Shown here one piece after another: positions 24,014 through 26,866 of a stretch of 26,866 bases of DNA; position 1 is the first letter of the stretch, and every line of letters begins with the position of its first letter. Made by a program: the position numbers and the translations under genes. The DNA comes from an uncultured Bacteroidales bacterium. Lineage in GTDB: Bacteria; Bacteroidota; Bacteroidia; Bacteroidales; UBA3663. The notes below the pieces were generated by a model that did not search any database, had not been told where the DNA came from, and saw only the letters and a program-made list of their open reading frames with translations. The stretch is taken from assembly GCA_937899265.1 (NCBI GenBank), contig CALBPV010000051.1, positions 1 through 26,866 on the forward strand. The letters are read 5' to 3'.

Positions 24014-24784
24014 TTAAAATATTTTTTGGTTAATGAAAAGGTTGATGAAATAACGCTGCCCCTTGCCGGTGACGAGCGTTTTGACGTGATAGTGGGGCAC
24101 ACCCTGATCGTCGTACCAGGTGTCGGTAGTCCTCACCGAGAGGATGCCGCGTTCCACCCACTGCTGATACGCCTGGTTCCAATGGTGCTCCGACGTTCCC
24201 ACATAGTGGTTGTCCCTGAGCCATTCGAAGAAGCGGTTCTGTCCGACGGGGATGCCGTTCTTGCAGAGTATCTTCGCCATCTCGGCCACCGTACATTCGT
24301 CGTCGCTGACGCCGACAGCCTCGGCGAACTCCACCTTGGGCTTCTGTTCCTCTATCAGGTTCCGGGCTTCTTCGTGCAGACGGGTCTGCTCCTCCAACTG
24401 CTGACGGGTGATTTGGAAAGCCCGGCTCACGATTTCGAGGTCAGACATGGGGTGGGGTTGCCCGAGTTGTTGCAGCCTCTCGCATTCAAGTTCCTCCCAA
24501 CGCAGTACCAGACGGGCTCTTGCCTCATCGTTGAACTTTGTGGCGATGTAGAGACATTCGGTTTTGGAGAGGGAATAGCAAGGGCGAATCTCTCCCTTGG
24601 CATCCTTGTAGGTAACGAGGGAAAAATTTCCCCCGTTGATTTTTGTCCACGACGGCTCCATTTTGCGAATGGCTTTCATCACGTCGTTGTGGGGTTTCCC
24701 GGTCACTGCGGCAATCTCCAGCGATGTCATTGTCTGCTGCTTGCCGAACTTGTCTCGACTGAGACTCTGTAAAGTATTTGTCAT
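24014..24784 (-). CDS. Rha/KilAC-type phage antirepressor
   Basis: 256 residues. The N-terminal Rha-like domain (about 17-105) contains TMTSLEIAAVTGKPHNDVMKAIRKM and YSLSKTECLYIATKFNDEARARLVLRWEEL, the classic phage regulatory Rha pattern. A helical linker (residues about 118-155) precedes a KilAC/ANT domain (about 156-250) with CTVAEMAKILCKNGIPVGQNRFFEWLRDNHY and KTLVTGKGQRYFINLF. Known: such proteins act as phage antirepressors or lysogeny switches. It is the first gene of a likely operon (antirepressor - OB - 143 aa - primase - DUF5675), with a -7 element and a small dyad upstream. Internal start M at 24727 is possible but would cut into the domain. Confidence 0.88.
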   Translation of the reverse strand: MTNTLQSLSRDKFGKQQTMTSLEIAAVTGKPHNDVMKAIRKMEPSWTKINGGNFSLVTYKDAKGEIRPCYSLSKTECLYIATKFNDEARARLVLRWEELECERLQQLGQPHPMSDLEIVSRAFQITRQQLEEQTRLHEEARNLIEEQKPKVEFAEAVGVSDDECTVAEMAKILCKNGIPVGQNRFFEWLRDNHYVGTSEHHWNQAYQQWVERGILSVRTTDTWYDDQGVPHYHVKTLVTGKGQRYFINLFINQKIF

Positions 24785-24811
24785 AGTTATAAATATATAA
24801 TGTTAATACTG

Positions 24812-24849
24812 CCGAACTCCGCCTTTCGACTTTGTTCGGTGCAAAGATA
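24812..24849 (-). promoter_or_regulatory. Antirepressor promoter -7 element and overlapping dyad
   Basis: TATCTTTG on the minus strand (24849-24842) matches TAnnTTTG. Right after it, across the expected transcription start, lie inverted arms CCGAAC (24812-24817) and GTTCGG (24834-24839), a plausible operator. The -33 box is poor. Confidence 0.5.
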
Positions 24850-24876
24850 TAACAAATTTTCGGGGTCTAAAACTTT

Positions 24877-25359
24877 TTATTTTAGACTCGCTCTTAACTG
24901 ATTGTAGATACCGACAAAGCTCTTCCTTTGGGGGGCTGACATCGGATAACGGGACCAATTCTTGTAGATTGTGGTCTTTTTCTCTGAATGTTCCAGACAA
25001 AGGTGCAGTTGTAGTTGGCTCACGGTTGTAACGTCCTGATATACCCCACGTGCCTGCAGGTTATAGATCAGTCCCGTCAGAAAATATCGGTTCAGAGTGC
25101 GTTTGTTCCTCATTACTATGCCGGAACACAACTCTTTGTTGTCCAAGAGCGTTTCCCACAGCTCCTTGACATGGTCTTTCCATTTCTCTGTACAGAACTT
25201 TTCAATCGCCGACACATAATCCATCGCTCCGGCTTTCCAGCAGGACGCATCTTTTACGTTCTGCTCGGCCTGCATATACAGTCTTCCCTCTCGTGCAGCC
25301 GCAAGAAGCTTCTCCACGTCAAAGTCCTCGGGACGGACTTGTACGAATTGTTTGATCAT
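24877..25359 (-). CDS. Unknown 160-aa protein
   Basis: No recognised family. Starts MIKQFVQVRPEDFDVEKLLAAAREGRLYMQ; mostly helical with two Trp-rich segments (KFCTEKWKDHVKELWETLL, YKNWSRYPMSAPQRK) and a basic region KKTTIYKNWSR. No signal peptide or membrane segment. It has its own -7 element about 175 bp upstream and a long structured leader, so it is regulated apart from the gene before it. Its 3' end carries the -33 region of the antirepressor promoter. A DNA-binding or regulatory role is possible but unsupported. Confidence 0.7.
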   Translation of the reverse strand: MIKQFVQVRPEDFDVEKLLAAAREGRLYMQAEQNVKDASCWKAGAMDYVSAIEKFCTEKWKDHVKELWETLLDNKELCSGIVMRNKRTLNRYFLTGLIYNLQARGVYQDVTTVSQLQLHLCLEHSEKKTTIYKNWSRYPMSAPQRKSFVGIYNQLRASLK

Positions 25360-25533
25360 ACTCTCCGAGTGTTAATTGTTGAAATTTTTGTGAGTGAGAA
25401 AGCTTCGAGAACGACGCGCGTCATTGTCTCATGAGATTCTTTCTGCTCACATCACTCGGATGATTTGTTATTCCGGGTTTACTCGCCGAAAAAAAAGAAA
25501 ACCCGCAACCGGAATTGCTTCCGATTACGGGGA
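25360..25533 (-). promoter_or_regulatory. Structured leader of the 160-aa gene
   Basis: Two perfect 10-bp palindromes, GACGCGCGTC (25413-25422) and TCTCATGAGA (25427-25436), are separated by 4 bp. Around them GTGAGCAGAAAG can pair with CTTTCTCACTCAC (one bulge). TCCGAGTG next to the start codon (25368-25375 approx.) can pair with CACTCGGA near 25455. The transcript could fold the start region away, or the DNA could be an operator cluster. Confidence 0.4.
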
Positions 25534-25541
25534 CAAAGATA
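25534..25541 (-). promoter_or_regulatory. -7 element of the 160-aa gene
   Basis: The minus strand reads TATCTTTG. The 15-mer CAAAGATATAACAAA starting at 25534 is identical to the one at 24842 before the antirepressor. The -33 region is only T-rich. Confidence 0.5.
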
Positions 25542-25560
25542 TAACAAAAATGGGAAATAA

Positions 25561-25608
25561 AAAAAAGGTAGCCCCCTACATTATTCAGGTAGTGGGGGCT
25601 ACATTTTT
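25561..25608. terminator. Strong bidirectional-looking terminator
   Basis: Stem GTAGCCCCC/GGGGGCTAC (25568-25576, 25594-25602) flanked by A6 on the left and T6 on the right, so it has a U-run in both directions. On the minus strand it directly follows the stop at 25608 of the 360-aa gene. Confidence 0.85.
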
Positions 25609-26690
25609 TAGAATACTTTCATTACTTCATCAGCCAGATTGGGGAATTTTTCTTTGAGTACATCGTAAACTGTCTTCTTTTCTTCCTCTGATATTTGGCC
25701 TTTCATGTTTGCATTGGCTGTCTTTGATTTATATCCTGCTATCCTCTGCACGACATCTCCAAGTGTAGTTTTTCCCGGAGGATTGTCCTTTTCGGTTAAT
25801 CTTCCGACAGCTGTCAAGAGGATTCCCATCTGCTTGCTTGTAAAACAGGGCTGCCCTGTCTGGCCGTTAAAAGCTGAAATGACGTTGCTGGGAATGGAGA
25901 GGTTTCCTTCTGAGGCTTTATTACCTACATTCGGAACCCCTAAATACCTGTCTATTATGTCATAAACTCTTTCAAGAGACCCTTGGTCGTTGAATCCTGA
26001 CGGAACTTTATTCAGCCTGAGTTTCAAATCAACAATAAAGCCTTTCAAACTTTTTTCATAATTATTGTCTTCGGTTTCACTTATTTCTTTTAATTTGTCA
26101 ATTATGTAATCAAAACTGTAAACGATATCATCAAAACTCACATCCGGTGCCTCTATAATTTCAAGAGGTTCCCTGTAGTTGAAAGCTTCCCCCTTTTTTA
26201 TAAAACCGGATGGCCGGGACGAGTCTATATTAATCAGAGCTTGGAAATCTTCCTGCCTTCCTTCAACACAAAGATACATTTTTTTTATGGCCTCACATGT
26301 TTCCTTACACAAAACTTGTATTTCCTCACCTCCTCTTTCGTCGGACCACACCTCATAGCATTCTTTTGAATTCAGCCAATTGACAACTAACGCCAAAGTG
26401 GCCGGACATATATAATCTTTCCATATAGGTTCCTCGTGGCCATCTTGGGCAATATCGAAATACTCCTTTAGATGCAAAGGTGGATAATCCGCCCAATGAA
26501 TGAGAGTGCAGATATAACTTGCATTGTTGAACAGGCGAAGAGCACAATTTGAGGCATTGTCCAATTTTCTCCAAAAAGGACGGTTACTCAATTTTCTTAT
26601 AAATTCAAATTCCAAAGTCTGCTCTCCCCCAATGAAGAATTCCATATACGAAATCTCCTTGTATATAATAGATCGTCTTGCGTTTACCAT
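25608..26690 (-). CDS. Unknown 360-aa protein next to a DNA methyltransferase
   Basis: No confident family. N-terminus (from MVNARRS at 26690; MEFFIGGEQ at 26645 is an alternative) has LEFEFIRKLSNRPFWRKLDN and TLIHWADYPPLHLKEYFDIA. The middle is acidic and helical (VSFDDIVYSFDYIIDKLKEIS). The C-terminus, FTSKQMGILLTAVGRLTEKD and TTLGDVVQRIAGYKSKTANA, looks like a compact helical, perhaps winged-helix, module. The gene is visibly more AT-rich than the housekeeping genes, suggesting transfer. It starts 17 bp after the methyltransferase stop and ends at a strong terminator, so the two are one transcript. It could be the cognate nuclease, a controller or an unrelated passenger; no PD-(D/E)XK or HNH motif stands out. 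Confidence 0.75.
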   Translation of the reverse strand: MVNARRSIIYKEISYMEFFIGGEQTLEFEFIRKLSNRPFWRKLDNASNCALRLFNNASYICTLIHWADYPPLHLKEYFDIAQDGHEEPIWKDYICPATLALVVNWLNSKECYEVWSDERGGEEIQVLCKETCEAIKKMYLCVEGRQEDFQALINIDSSRPSGFIKKGEAFNYREPLEIIEAPDVSFDDIVYSFDYIIDKLKEISETEDNNYEKSLKGFIVDLKLRLNKVPSGFNDQGSLERVYDIIDRYLGVPNVGNKASEGNLSIPSNVISAFNGQTGQPCFTSKQMGILLTAVGRLTEKDNPPGKTTLGDVVQRIAGYKSKTANANMKGQISEEEKKTVYDVLKEKFPNLADEVMKVF

Positions 26691-26707
26691 TATTATAAGT
26701 TGTATTT

Positions 26708-26866
26708 TTATTTCTTCTTCGTGCTCATATCTCTAATTATCATATCTATAAAATCGCGCTCTTGCTGTGTCAGGTCGTACCTGTCATAAAGTTGCTCGTC
26801 TGTCCAACCGTGTGTAAAGTCAAGCCTCGGTGCAAACTGATACATATCCGGGCGCATATTCTGGTT
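26708..26866 (-). CDS. C-terminal end of a DNA methyltransferase (partial)
   Basis: The last 52 codons of a gene that enters from the right edge of the window. The translation includes MRPDMYQFAPRLDFTHGWTD, EQLYDRYDLTQQERDFIDMI and ends MSTKKK. The 'DFT..WTDEELY.KYGLT.EE..FI..MIR' ending is what I recall from C-termini of Eco57I-like type II adenine methyltransferases and restriction-modification fusions in Bacteroidales. The catalytic NPPY motif would lie outside the window, so this rests on the tail alone. Confidence 0.6.
   Translation of the reverse strand, partial: NQNMRPDMYQFAPRLDFTHGWTDEQLYDRYDLTQQERDFIDMIIRDMSTKKK

Overview
The window reads as a chromosomal segment of a Bacteroidales bacterium, most likely Prevotellaceae. 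Supporting signs are the Bacteroidetes promoter signature (TTTG, 20 bp, TAnnTTTG; three exact matches), A-rich leaders without Shine-Dalgarno sites, a Bacteroidales-type integrase arm domain, DUF3078 and DUF5675 proteins, and a secreted protein with a Prevotella-like N-terminus and a C-terminus resembling a type IX secretion signal. The genus is inferred from protein flavour, not from a search. Almost every gene lies on the minus strand.

Left edge (1-540): a truncated tyrosine integrase N-terminus with helically phased direct repeats behind it and a long hairpin. Core housekeeping region (558-10183): pyruvate phosphate dikinase (ppdK); an rnz/sugar nucleotidyltransferase pair; a divergent sodium:solute symporter (the only plus-strand gene); groES-groEL; and a membrane-anchored metallophosphoesterase. 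groESL has an excellent sigma-54 (-24/-12) promoter preceded by a dyad, and no CIRCE operator. This is the most unexpected regulatory signal in the window.

Central region (10469-19545): a probable operon rsmG - metallo-beta-lactamase-fold hydrolase - a 1247-residue GH78 rhamnosidase/BNR (sialidase-like) fusion, perhaps reading on into a DUF3078 outer-membrane protein. Upstream of it on the same strand lies a separate 951-residue secreted surface protein with its own promoter and terminator.

Accessory region (about 19.7-26.87 kb): first a repeat-rich non-coding stretch of GGTCTAA/GGTCAAA heptads with a 32-bp tandem duplication and a perfect 28-bp inverted repeat. Then comes a minus-strand cassette that reads, in transcription order, as the end of a DNA methyltransferase (cut by the window), an unknown 360-aa protein, a terminator, an unknown 160-aa protein, a Rha/KilAC-type antirepressor, an OB-fold-like protein, an unknown 143-aa protein, a PrimPol-like/DUF3987 replication protein carrying an in-frame 9-bp minisatellite, and a DUF5675 protein. 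No capsid, tail or terminase genes are visible. The set resembles a replication/regulation module of a satellite or integrative element next to a restriction-modification locus. The functional coupling is inference.
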